Source of the DNA: an uncultured Clostridia bacterium
Lineage (GTDB): Bacteria > Bacillota > Clostridia > Oscillospirales > Acutalibacteraceae
Length of the DNA: 37,866 nucleotides
Assembly: GCA_937884975.1 (NCBI GenBank)
Contig: CAKZZS010000016.1
Coordinates: 1-37,866, forward strand
Direction of reading: 5' to 3'
A program made the translations under genes and the position numbers. The notes below the pieces were generated by a model, which was not told the origin of the DNA, ran no database searches, and saw nothing but the letters and a program-made list of their open reading frames with translations. Position 1 is the stretch's first letter. Each line of letters starts with the position of its first letter. This document shows positions 21,846-29,284 of this stretch, one piece after another.

Positions 21846-23330
21846 ATGACCGTTGGCGAAAAAATACAGTATTACAGAAAACTGTCGGGACTTTCCCAGG
21901 AAGAACTCGGACAAAAGCTGTTGGTCAGCAGACAGACAATAAGCCAGTGGGAAAATGACCAAACCGTACCTACCATAGATAATCTTTTAAGGCTTAAGGA
22001 AATATTCGGAGTTTCAGTTGACGAGCTTCTCGGCGCGGAGCCTGCAGAAGTAAAAACAGAAGAGAAACCGTATGAGGAATACTCTTATACAATGACTCAG
22101 GAAAACGCGGAGAAAATGAAAAAGTATTTCTTTGTAAATACTACAAGAGTCCTATTTCTGTCACTTTCAGTTATTGTTATGATATGCATATTGTATGTAA
22201 TTTCAAATCCGATTATGGAGCATCCCTTGCTGTCGTATTCATTTTTTGTGATTTTTATGCTCGGCTTGCTGGTTGCGGCGTATTTTGTTGCCCGTTTCAA
22301 AATAAACAAAATCTGGAACAGCGCAAATCCCGACATAACCGAAACTGTTCACGAGTACAAGTTGTTTGACAACTATCTTTTGTTAAATATTGTCAAAAAG
22401 TCTGAACCGACGGGTACCTTAAAGATTTATTATAATAATATTGATAAAATCCACGATTTAGGGGAATTCAAGCTTATCGAGTCTCAACAGCAGGCATATC
22501 CGATAGGCGCACAGGAATTTCAAAACAGCGCTTTTTTTAGTCAGTTTACAGAACAAAATCCTAATAAATACGTTAATGAATCAAAAATAAAAAAGCTAAA
22601 AGCTCTATCGATATTCTTTATTATTCTTTGCGTTTTCTCGGTGCTGTTAGTTGTTCCCTGCGTTGAGCTAATAATCGGGTTTGAATTGTTTGGGCTTGGA
22701 TTTGAGCAAACAGGACTGAAGTTTTTATATCTTCTTGTACTTATGCCAATTGCATCAATTGTATTTGGAATAATTGCATGCCGTAAGGGTATAAAGGCGA
22801 AAAGGAATATAGTTGTCGGGATTATTTTTGTCATTCTGGTTACATTAACGTGTTTTGCTTTTTCGTGGACAGAGAGCTTAATGGCAGACAACGATACCCC
22901 TATTGTTGAATTTGAAGAAGCAACTAATTATGACCTGCCTGAACCGGTTAAGTTATTTACAGACAACAAAAGAGAGGGTCTGCTCGAGGATGTTTATGAT
23001 TTGCCGGAAAGTGCTGTAGATAAGGACAGCCCGATAGGCTGGGACTGCTTCTTTACTGTTGACAGAAAGGATGCAACAGAGTTTATTGAAAGTGTTTCAA
23101 ATGATTCCAATTGGATTACAAAGGTTCCAAATGAGCTTATAGATGCACTGGATTTGACTCAAGAAGCTGTCAGCAGCTCATATTACCACCTTGTCTACAA
23201 TATGGAAACGGGAGAATACAATAAACTTCCTGCAAAAGACGGTGAATACAGGCTTTATTATGTAAGCTTTGATGTCGATTCCGATATGTTCACGATTCAG
23301 GAACATTTTATAAATCAAAAAACACAATAA
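21846..23330 (+). CDS. XRE-family regulator with five membrane segments and YcxB-like region
   Basis: A 494-residue protein. ATG at 21846 has AAAGGAG 10 nt upstream; a GTG at 21837 is too close to that site. Residues 4-60 are a helix-turn-helix (YYRKLSGLSQEELGQKLLVS, QTISQWENDQTVPTIDNLL). Hydrophobic segments lie at about 101-121, 130-150, 254-276, 290-310 and 321-343. The part between the second and third (about 170-230: KLFDNYLLLNIVKKSEPTGT, IYYNNIDKIHDLG) resembles the YcxB-like domain. Residues about 344-494 form a polar domain, probably outside. It looks like a membrane-bound one-component sensor; its targets are unknown. Confidence 0.87.
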   Translation: MTVGEKIQYYRKLSGLSQEELGQKLLVSRQTISQWENDQTVPTIDNLLRLKEIFGVSVDELLGAEPAEVKTEEKPYEEYSYTMTQENAEKMKKYFFVNTTRVLFLSLSVIVMICILYVISNPIMEHPLLSYSFFVIFMLGLLVAAYFVARFKINKIWNSANPDITETVHEYKLFDNYLLLNIVKKSEPTGTLKIYYNNIDKIHDLGEFKLIESQQQAYPIGAQEFQNSAFFSQFTEQNPNKYVNESKIKKLKALSIFFIILCVFSVLLVVPCVELIIGFELFGLGFEQTGLKFLYLLVLMPIASIVFGIIACRKGIKAKRNIVVGIIFVILVTLTCFAFSWTESLMADNDTPIVEFEEATNYDLPEPVKLFTDNKREGLLEDVYDLPESAVDKDSPIGWDCFFTVDRKDATEFIESVSNDSNWITKVPNELIDALDLTQEAVSSSYYHLVYNMETGEYNKLPAKDGEYRLYYVSFDVDSDMFTIQEHFINQKTQ

Positions 23331-23335
23331 AAACA

Positions 23336-23366
23336 AAAAGGACTTGCCGATTTGGTAAGTCCTTTT
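23336..23366 (+). terminator. Rho-independent terminator of the XRE/YcxB-like gene
   Basis: AAAAGGACTT (23336-23345) pairs with AAGTCCTTTT (23357-23366), 5 nt after the stop. Confidence 0.88.
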
Positions 23367-23420
23367 ACTTATAAAATGAAGTCGGCTCAAGCGCCTGATG
23401 AAGACAGCCTGACGGCTTAT

Positions 23421-23537
23421 TGAAGTCATTCGCTTTGCTCATTAACGAAGCGAAGACGCCACGGAAACGAAAGTTTTTCTTCATTAGCGTAAGCGTCTTC
23501 ATTCCTTCATTAGCCGTAAATATACGGCGTCTTCATT
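23421..23537. repeat. Cluster of short repeats and hairpins in a gene-free stretch
   Basis: Two copies of CTTCATTAG (23479-23487, 23505-23513) and two of GTCTTCATT (23495-23503, 23529-23537) alternate. Hairpins are TTCGCTT/AAGCGAA (23429-23454) and GCCGTA/TACGGC (23513-23528). From 23331 to 24070 the only gene is the tRNA. Confidence 0.6.
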
Positions 23538-23542
23538 ATTTC

Positions 23543-23558
23543 ATGCCGGTGACCGGGG
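23543..23558 (-). repeat. Direct copy of the tRNA-Leu 3' end (possible att relic)
   Basis: ATGCCGGTGACCGGGG at 23543-23558 is identical to 23716-23731, the 3' end of the tRNA-Leu gene, in the same orientation and 173 bp further along its direction of transcription. The match stops abruptly after 16 bases. Duplicated tRNA 3' ends are typical of integration sites, but no integrase or cargo remains. Confidence 0.55.
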
Positions 23559-23560
23559 GC

Positions 23561-23645
23561 CGACAGCCTCGCTTACGCTTGCTGTCGCAGGCAACAATTA
23601 TATGTCCGTTTTGCGTTGCCTTCGGCAAACCGCAAAACATGGACA
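23561..23645. other. Two adjacent hairpins between the tRNA 3'-end copy and tRNA-Leu
   Basis: CGACAGC (23561-23567) pairs with GCTGTCG (23581-23587). TGTCC (23603-23607), TTTTGCG and TTGCC pair with GGCAA, CGCAAAA and GGACA (23641-23645) around a TTC loop, a nearly continuous 17-bp stem. Just after it, CGGTTCGACCCC (23648-23659) matches the tRNA T-arm in the opposite orientation to the 3'-end copy. No coding potential is seen. Confidence 0.55.
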
Positions 23646-23678
23646 ATCGGTTCGACCCCTATTGCAGATCAATATAAC

Positions 23679-23710
23679 AAAATCCCCTGTGCATAGAAGC
23701 ACAGGGGATT
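23679..23710 (-). terminator. Terminator downstream of tRNA-Leu
   Basis: AATCCCCTGTGC (23681-23692) pairs perfectly with GCACAGGGGATT (23699-23710). Read leftwards from the tRNA it ends in a short T run (TTTTG). Confidence 0.8.
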
Positions 23711-23716
23711 ATATTA

Positions 23717-23800
23717 TGCCGGTGACCGGGGTCGAACCGGTACGGTGTCGCCACCACTGGATTTTGAGTCCAGCACGTCTGCCAATTCCATCACACCGGC
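23717..23800 (-). tRNA. tRNA-Leu, anticodon CAA
   Basis: The 84-nt gene has a 7-bp acceptor stem, GCCGGTG with CACCGGC, followed by discriminator A. The D-arm contains AATTGGCAGAC, the anticodon arm CTGGA-CTCAAAA-TCCAG gives anticodon CAA, and a long variable arm (GTGGTGGCGACACC) marks a class II tRNA. The T-arm is CCGGTTCGACCCCGG. The 3' CCA is not encoded. It reads UUG codons. Confidence 0.96.
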
Positions 23801-23817
23801 ATTTGTCAACGGTTGAT

Positions 23818-23846
23818 ATTATACAGTAAACAAAATGAAAAATCAA
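23818..23846 (-). promoter_or_regulatory. Predicted promoter of tRNA-Leu
   Basis: Read leftwards: TTGATT (23846-23841), a 17-bp spacer, TATAAT (23823-23818); transcription would start about 10 nt before the mature tRNA 5' end at 23800. Confidence 0.78.
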
Positions 23847-23873
23847 CTGTTAATTTTTGTAGAAATCTATATT

Positions 23874-24067
23874 GGCTTCCCCTTGAGGGGAAGCTGTCAC
23901 GAAGTGACTGATGAGGTGGGAAACTATAATACAGATGTCATTTATGGTGTTTCACACCTACACCTCATCCGTCAACCCTTCGGTTGCCACCGCTTGACAA
24001 GCCCGTCCCCTCTGTCGCTTTGCGACATCTCCCCACACCGTGGGGAGTCACCCCCTTAGGGGAAGGC
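23874..24067 (+). mobile_element. MITE-like palindromic repeat, copy B
   Basis: A 194-bp non-coding element with terminal inverted repeats GGCTTCCCCTTGAGGGG (23874-23890) and CCCCTTAGGGGAAGGC (24052-24067). Nested inside are GATGAGGTG and CACCTCATC. Its left arm matches the right arm of copy A in reverse, and its right arm shares GACGGATGAGGTGTAGG (reverse sense) with the other arm of A. Compared with A it has about 50 extra bases holding the hairpins TGTCGC/GCGACA and CTCCCCAC/GTGGGGAG. It ends 4 nt from the hisJ stop and may serve as the operon's 3' end. Confidence 0.75.
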
Positions 24068-24070
24068 GTT

Positions 24071-24895
24071 TTATATTTTCATTTGTGTAAATTTTCCGTT
24101 TTCGTATGCGACAAGGGATTTTACTTTACATTCCTTTAGAATCTCAACGGACTCGTTGAAAAAGCAGTCAAGAGTATTTACCGAATGCGTGTCGGACGAA
24201 AGAACGAAGCGGACTCCCTTTTCGTTCATATATTCAATTATCTCTTTTCTCGGGTAGGGGACAGAACGCGCTTTTCTTGAAATCGCACCGGTGTTTATTT
24301 CAACAATTATACCCGTCTTTGCAACCTCTTCGGCGGCAGAAAGAGATAAATTCCTGTACCAAATTGAGCCTTCGTCAATAAAATTTGCTTCCTCGTTATA
24401 TTTTAAAAGCAAATCGAAGTGTCCGAGTATGTCCGCTCTTTCGCGCTTTGAGGCCTCTATAACATTTTCAAAATATTTCTCCGCGTACTCCCTTGTTCCG
24501 CCGCATGCCTCAATTCCCTTTAAAATTTCCTTCGGAGAGTTGTCTGCGTAGTAGATTTTTCCGTCGGGAGCGGTAACGCTGTGAACGGAGCTGATAATGT
24601 ACTCAAACGGCTTTATCTGTTTTTCGGAATAATCGGAATTTAAGTCCATTTCAAGACCGAGCAAAATCTCCATTCTTCCGCGGTATTCCTCTTTTAATTT
24701 TCTTACTCTTTTTATATATTCGTCCTGTCCGTATGCTGTCATACACCAGCCCTCGTACCAGGGCAGAACGCTGTGCTCGGAAAAACCGAACGCTTTAAAC
24801 CCGAGCGAAAAAGCTGCTGCAGCCATTTCTTCGGGAGTGTTTTTCCCGTCACCGAAAAAGGTGTGAGAATGTAAATTGTAGGGATAAGAAATCAT
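24071..24895 (-). CDS. hisJ: Histidinol-phosphatase, PHP family
   Basis: A 274-residue PHP-domain enzyme expected to remove phosphate from histidinol phosphate. Metal-binding motifs are NLHSHTFFGDG at the N-terminus, FGFSEHSVLPW, the Glu in LLGLEMDLNSD, ISSVHSV, ILGHFDLLLKY and the final LSSDTHSVN. The HisJ/HisK subfamily call is supported by its position as last gene of the his operon, 4-bp overlap with hisIE, and by HisB here lacking its own phosphatase domain. Confidence 0.93.
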   Translation of the reverse strand: MISYPYNLHSHTFFGDGKNTPEEMAAAAFSLGFKAFGFSEHSVLPWYEGWCMTAYGQDEYIKRVRKLKEEYRGRMEILLGLEMDLNSDYSEKQIKPFEYIISSVHSVTAPDGKIYYADNSPKEILKGIEACGGTREYAEKYFENVIEASKRERADILGHFDLLLKYNEEANFIDEGSIWYRNLSLSAAEEVAKTGIIVEINTGAISRKARSVPYPRKEIIEYMNEKGVRFVLSSDTHSVNTLDCFFNESVEILKECKVKSLVAYENGKFTQMKI

Positions 24896-25536
24896 TGCAT
24901 TTTTTCCTGCTTTACCTTTTTTTCAACGATTTTGCGGCTGCCGAGTTCCTTTAAAATATCCTCCGGAGTAATGCCCATTTCAACCATAAGCACGAGCGTG
25001 TGATAGCACAGGTCGCTTATTTCGTAAATGACCTCTTCCTTTGAGTTCTTTGCGCCTATGATGACCTCCGTGCATTCCTCGCCGACCTTTTTAAGAATTT
25101 TATCAAGTCCCTTGTCAAAAAGATACGACGTGTACGAGCCTTCCTTCGGGCTTTCCTTTCTTCCCCTGAGAAGCTCGTAGAGCATATCAATTGAAAAATC
25201 GTTTATTTCTTCATTTTCAAAAACTGTTGACGAAAAGCACGAATCCGTGCCCAGGTGACACGCAGGACCCGCCTTAATTACCTCAACTACAAGCGCGTCA
25301 CAGTCGCAGTCCGCCTTTATGGTGATGATTTTCTGGGTATTTCCGCTGGTTTCGCCCTTTCTCCAGAGCGTCTGCCTGCTTCTTGAATAAAAGCAGGTGT
25401 AACCCTCATCCATTGAAATCTTTAACGATTCCCGGTTCATATAGGCGACTGTGAGCACCTTTTTTGAAAAGAAATCCTGAACAACGGCAGGAATGAGACC
25501 GTTTTCGTCAAATTTGAGCTTGTCTAAATCAAACAT
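24892..25536 (-). CDS. hisI: Bifunctional phosphoribosyl-AMP cyclohydrolase/phosphoribosyl-ATP pyrophosphatase
   Basis: A 214-residue HisIE fusion for steps 2 and 3 of histidine synthesis. The HisI part (about 1-110) has VAYMNRESLKISMDEG, SRSRQTLWRKGETSGN and the zinc-site regions DCDCDALVVEV and CHLGTDSCF. The HisE part (about 120-205) has SYTSYLFDKGLDKILKKVGE and EECTEVIIGAKN, a MazG-like helical domain. It overlaps hisF by 1 bp and hisJ by 4 bp. Confidence 0.97.
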   Translation of the reverse strand: MFDLDKLKFDENGLIPAVVQDFFSKKVLTVAYMNRESLKISMDEGYTCFYSRSRQTLWRKGETSGNTQKIITIKADCDCDALVVEVIKAGPACHLGTDSCFSSTVFENEEINDFSIDMLYELLRGRKESPKEGSYTSYLFDKGLDKILKKVGEECTEVIIGAKNSKEEVIYEISDLCYHTLVLMVEMGITPEDILKELGSRKIVEKKVKQEKMQ

Positions 25537-26294
25537 TATATAATCCTCATTTCAATATTTTCGTTTTTAAGATACTGCTTTAATTCGGGGATTTTAACCT
25601 CGCCGAAATGGAAAATAGAAGCCGCAAGCCCAGCCGAAGCGTCCGTGTTTTCAAAAAGAGTTTTGAAATGCTCTTTACTTCCGGCTCCGCCAGAGGCTAT
25701 TACGGGGACGTTTACAACCGAACAAACAGCATTAAGCATTTCAATATCAAAGCCGTTTTTTACTCCGTCGGTGTCAATGGAATTGAGAACAATTTCGCCT
25801 GCGCCGTTTTTTACGCCTCTCTTTGCCCATTCAATTGCGTCAATACCCGTGTTTTCCCTGCCGCCCTTGGCAAAGACGGTAAAGGAGCCGTCAACACGCT
25901 TGACGTCCATTGAAAGCACAACGCATTGGTTGCCGTATTTTTTAGCAGCTTCCCGTATCAAATCAGGATTTTTTATGGCGCCCGAGTTTACGCTGACTTT
26001 GTCCGCGCCGCATTTTAAAACCCTGTCAAAATCGTCAACCGTGTTTATTCCGCCGCCGACAGTAAGAGGGATGAAAACGCATTTTGCGACCTCGGTGAGA
26101 ATATCCGTAAAAAGCCGTCTTCCTTCAAACGAAGCCGTGATATCGTAAAAAACAAGCTCGTCCGCGCCCTGCTCGTTATAGTACTTCGCGAGCGTGACGG
26201 GGTTTTCAACATCCTTTATTCCTTTGAAATTCTGTCCTTTGACGACTCTGCCGTCCCTTACGTCAAGGCAGGGGATTATTCTTTTTGTAATCAT
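25536..26294 (-). CDS. hisF: Imidazole glycerol phosphate synthase, cyclase subunit
   Basis: A 252-residue beta/alpha barrel that works with HisH to form imidazole glycerol phosphate and AICAR. The start RIIPCLDVRDGRVVKG carries the first catalytic Asp, and VVLSMDVKRVDGSF the second. Phosphate-binding loops are LTVGGGINTVDDF and PVIASGGAGSKEHF. It overlaps hisA by 4 bp. The length is standard. Confidence 0.98.
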   Translation of the reverse strand: MITKRIIPCLDVRDGRVVKGQNFKGIKDVENPVTLAKYYNEQGADELVFYDITASFEGRRLFTDILTEVAKCVFIPLTVGGGINTVDDFDRVLKCGADKVSVNSGAIKNPDLIREAAKKYGNQCVVLSMDVKRVDGSFTVFAKGGRENTGIDAIEWAKRGVKNGAGEIVLNSIDTDGVKNGFDIEMLNAVCSVVNVPVIASGGAGSKEHFKTLFENTDASAGLAASIFHFGEVKIPELKQYLKNENIEMRII

Positions 26295-27013
26295 TTTTGT
26301 TCACCTGCCATAGCTACAGCTTCTATTAAGTCAATTGCATTCGTGTAAAGCGCCTTGCCGAGAATCGCGCCGTAAAGACCGATTTCATTTAATAAACGGA
26401 TTTCATCTGTAAACGTAATTCCGCCCGAGGCGACAATATTCATCTTTAACTCATTTTTAAGCCTTTTATATATTTCAATGTTTGTCCCTTTTTCGGCTCC
26501 GTCACGTGAAATATCGGTGTAAATGACGGTTGAAACGCCGTTTTTTTCCATTTCCCTGCAGAATTCAACGGAGTCCTTTTCGCTCACGTCAAGCCAACCG
26601 CGTGTTGCCACAAAGCCGTTTTTTGCGTCTATGCCTACGGCGATTTTTTCCTTGAACTTGTCCACTGCTCTTTTAAGAAAATCGGGGTTTTCAAGCGCCG
26701 CAGTGCCGAGTATTATGCGGCTCACACCGTTGTCGAGATACTTTCTTATTCGTTCCTCGTCCCTTATGCCTCCGCCGATTTCAATAAACAAATCGGTCTT
26801 TTTCGCAATTTCTTTGACGGTGTCAAAATTTGAAAGAGAGCCGTCCTTTGCCCCGTCGAGGTCAACCGTATGAAGAAATTTTGCGCCGCATTTTTCAAAC
26901 TCCCTTGCCACGTCAACAGGGGAGGAGGAATACACGGTTTTCTTTTCGTAGTTGCCCTGAACAAGCCTAACCGCGCAGCCGTCTATAATATCAATTGCAG
27001 GAAAAATTTTCAT
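26291..27013 (-). CDS. hisA: ProFAR isomerase
   Basis: A 240-residue barrel enzyme, 1-(5-phosphoribosyl)-5-[(5-phosphoribosylamino)methylideneamino]imidazole-4-carboxamide isomerase. FPAIDIIDGCAVRLVQG contains the first catalytic Asp; TDISRDGAEKGTN the second. Phosphate loops are IEIGGGIRDEERI and IVASGGITFTDEI. It lies 11 nt after hisH. Confidence 0.97.
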   Translation of the reverse strand: MKIFPAIDIIDGCAVRLVQGNYEKKTVYSSSPVDVAREFEKCGAKFLHTVDLDGAKDGSLSNFDTVKEIAKKTDLFIEIGGGIRDEERIRKYLDNGVSRIILGTAALENPDFLKRAVDKFKEKIAVGIDAKNGFVATRGWLDVSEKDSVEFCREMEKNGVSTVIYTDISRDGAEKGTNIEIYKRLKNELKMNIVASGGITFTDEIRLLNEIGLYGAILGKALYTNAIDLIEAVAMAGEQK

Positions 27014-27024
27014 AGTAAAATCCT

Positions 27025-27642
27025 TTATATTTCAGAAAATGCCTTTAACATTTCGAGTCCGATCTTACCGCTTTTTTCGGGATGAAACTGCGTGCCGAAC
27101 ACGTTTTCGTTTTCAACCGAAGCAGTAATTTGTATACCGTACTCGGTTGAAGAGGAGAGATATTCCTTTTCGGTTTTTGCGTAGTATGAATGGACAAAGT
27201 AAACGCAGTCGCCGTTCTTTGTGTATTTGAGAAGGCAGTTGTCCTTTTTAATGTCAAGCGCGTTCCAACCGATTTGCGGAACGTTAAGGTCTTTTCTTTC
27301 TTCGGGCAGGCTGTCAAGTATCGGTACAACCTCACCGGGAACAAGACCGAGTCCGTCATATTCGCCGTATTCATAGCTTTTATTAAAAAGCAGCTGCATT
27401 CCAAGGCAAATGCCTAAAAACGGCTTGCCGCCTTTCGCTTCTTTAATAAGAAAATCCTTCATACCCGTGTCTTCTAATTTTTTTACCGCGTCGCCGAAAG
27501 CGCCGACTCCGGGCAGAATTATATGCGAAGCATTTTTTATTGTTCCTGTTTTATTTGTCACAACCGTTTCAAGACCGAGAAAGTCAAACGAGCTTTTCAG
27601 GCTGAAGAGGTTGCCTACGCCGTAATCAATAATGGCTATCAT
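27025..27642 (-). CDS. hisH: Imidazole glycerol phosphate synthase, glutaminase subunit
   Basis: A 205-residue class I glutamine amidotransferase that feeds ammonia to HisF. The nucleophile is the Cys in FLGICLGMQLLF, with His and Glu of the triad in GTQFHPEKSG. IIDYGVGNLFSLKSSF and LPGVGAFGDAV are typical N-terminal motifs. The start overlaps the hisB stop by 1 bp (TAATG). Confidence 0.98.
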   Translation of the reverse strand: MIAIIDYGVGNLFSLKSSFDFLGLETVVTNKTGTIKNASHIILPGVGAFGDAVKKLEDTGMKDFLIKEAKGGKPFLGICLGMQLLFNKSYEYGEYDGLGLVPGEVVPILDSLPEERKDLNVPQIGWNALDIKKDNCLLKYTKNGDCVYFVHSYYAKTEKEYLSSSTEYGIQITASVENENVFGTQFHPEKSGKIGLEMLKAFSEI

Positions 27643-28229
27643 TAAAGAACTCCTTTTGACGAGGGGATTTCGTCACCTATGGTTTTGTCAATGCTGACGG
27701 CAGTTTTTAAAGCTCTTGCAACCGCCTTGAAAACACCCTCAATAATGTGGTGGGTGTTTTTGCCGACTAATTTATGAATGTGAAGAGTAAGCTTTGCGTT
27801 TCTTGAAAATGCAATAAAAAACTCCTCGCAAAGCTCTGTGTCAAATGTGCCGACCTGCGGCGAGGGAATGTCGCAGTCAAATAAAAGCAGGCTTCTTCCG
27901 CTGATGTCAACCGCGGTGAGAATAAGCGTTTCGTCCATCGGGAGGATTACCGAGCCGTAACGGGTTATGCCTGCGCAGTCGCCGAGCGCATCGGCAAATG
28001 CCTGACCGAGGCAAATGCCTATATCCTCAACCGTGTGGTGGCAGTCAACCTCAAGGTCGCCTTTGCATTTTAAATCAAGATCAAATCTTCCGTGCTTACA
28101 GAAAAGCGTGAGCATGTGGTCAAAAAATCCTATACCGCTTGACCCGTTAAAAGCTCCTGTTCCGTCCAGGTCTAATTTTAAAGCAATATCGGTTTCATTG
28201 GTCTTTCTGTTAATTTCGGCAGTTCTCAT
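27642..28229 (-). CDS. hisB: Imidazoleglycerol-phosphate dehydratase
   Basis: A 195-residue monofunctional dehydratase. Metal-binding histidine motifs are FFDHMLTLFCKHG, DCHHTVEDIGICLGQ and KNTHHIIEGVFKA. There is no fused histidinol-phosphatase domain, which matches the separate hisJ. It overlaps hisC by 4 bp. Confidence 0.98.
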   Translation of the reverse strand: MRTAEINRKTNETDIALKLDLDGTGAFNGSSGIGFFDHMLTLFCKHGRFDLDLKCKGDLEVDCHHTVEDIGICLGQAFADALGDCAGITRYGSVILPMDETLILTAVDISGRSLLLFDCDIPSPQVGTFDTELCEEFFIAFSRNAKLTLHIHKLVGKNTHHIIEGVFKAVARALKTAVSIDKTIGDEIPSSKGVL

Positions 28230-29284
28230 TTCAGGTTCCTCCCAAGAGTGTCAATAAGAGCGGCGTTTTGCTCCTTCGTTCCGACTGTAATGCGAAGATA
28301 ATCCTTAATTCGCTCCTTTGAAAAATGGCGGACAAGAATTCCGTTCTCCTTAAGTTTAAGGTAAAGCTGTTCACCGTCGACGCCGTCCTTTTTTGCAAAT
28401 ACAAAATTCGCGCCCGAATTGAGTACGGTAAAGCCGAGTTGCCTTAAATCGTCAGTGAGCTTCTTTCTGTTTTCTTTAATAAGGGAAACCGTTTTTTCGA
28501 AATACTCCCTGTCCTTAATCGCCGCTGCGCCGATTTCAATTGAAAGTCGGTTAAGGTTATACGGGTTAAAGGAAAATTTTGCCTTTTCAAGGTCGGCAAT
28601 AAGCTCTCTGTCGCCGAGCGCAAAGCCTATTCTCGCGCCTGCAAGGGCGTATGACTTTGAAAAGGTGCGGACAATGAGAAGATTTTTATATTTTCCTATG
28701 AGTCCCATTGAAGAACAGTCCGAAAAATCGCAATATGCCTCGTCAATGACGACAACGTGATTCGGGTTTGCAATAAGAATCTTTTCAATTTCCTGTTCTG
28801 AAAGAGTAAGTCCTGTCGGGGCATTCGGATTTGCAATATAAACAGTTCCGCAGTCGGAAAGATAGTCGCCCGTATCAATTGAGAAATCTTCTTTTAAAGG
28901 AATTTCATTATATTTAAGACCGAAGAACGAAGCAAATACGGGGTAAAAGCCGTATGAAATATCGGGAAAAACAACCGTGTCCTCCTTTTTGCAGAAGGCA
29001 AGAAAGGACAGAGCCAGCACCTCGTCGCTGCCGTTGCCGCAAAATACGTTTTCGGTTTTGAAGTCGTAAACTTCGGTAATTGCCTCTTTAAGAATGCGGC
29101 AGGTCGGGTCCGAATAAAGACGTAAATCTTCTGCTTTTTCACTGTTTACAACCGCCTTAACCTTTTCACTCGGAGGAAAGGGGAACTCGTTTGTGTTAAG
29201 CTTTATGTAGGACTTATCCTGTGGCTGTTCGCCGGGGACGTATGCGTCCATATTTTTAAGAGTTTCAGTTGAAAAAATACTCAT
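28226..29284 (-). CDS. hisC: Histidinol-phosphate aminotransferase
   Basis: A 352-residue fold-type I PLP enzyme. The probable PLP lysine is in RTFSKSYALAGARIGF. Other motifs are KLNTNEFPFPPS, FCGNGSDEVLALSF, IANPNAPTGL and VVIDEAYCDF. The length is typical. The start overlaps the hisD stop by 1 bp. Confidence 0.97.
   Translation of the reverse strand: MSIFSTETLKNMDAYVPGEQPQDKSYIKLNTNEFPFPPSEKVKAVVNSEKAEDLRLYSDPTCRILKEAITEVYDFKTENVFCGNGSDEVLALSFLAFCKKEDTVVFPDISYGFYPVFASFFGLKYNEIPLKEDFSIDTGDYLSDCGTVYIANPNAPTGLTLSEQEIEKILIANPNHVVVIDEAYCDFSDCSSMGLIGKYKNLLIVRTFSKSYALAGARIGFALGDRELIADLEKAKFSFNPYNLNRLSIEIGAAAIKDREYFEKTVSLIKENRKKLTDDLRQLGFTVLNSGANFVFAKKDGVDGEQLYLKLKENGILVRHFSKERIKDYLRITVGTKEQNAALIDTLGRNLK

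Noticed and set aside
23420..24059. Three short plus-strand frames around the tRNA and repeat copy B
   Set aside because: They cross the tRNA gene and palindromic repeats, contain no domain and have no good start signals; the region is best read as non-coding.
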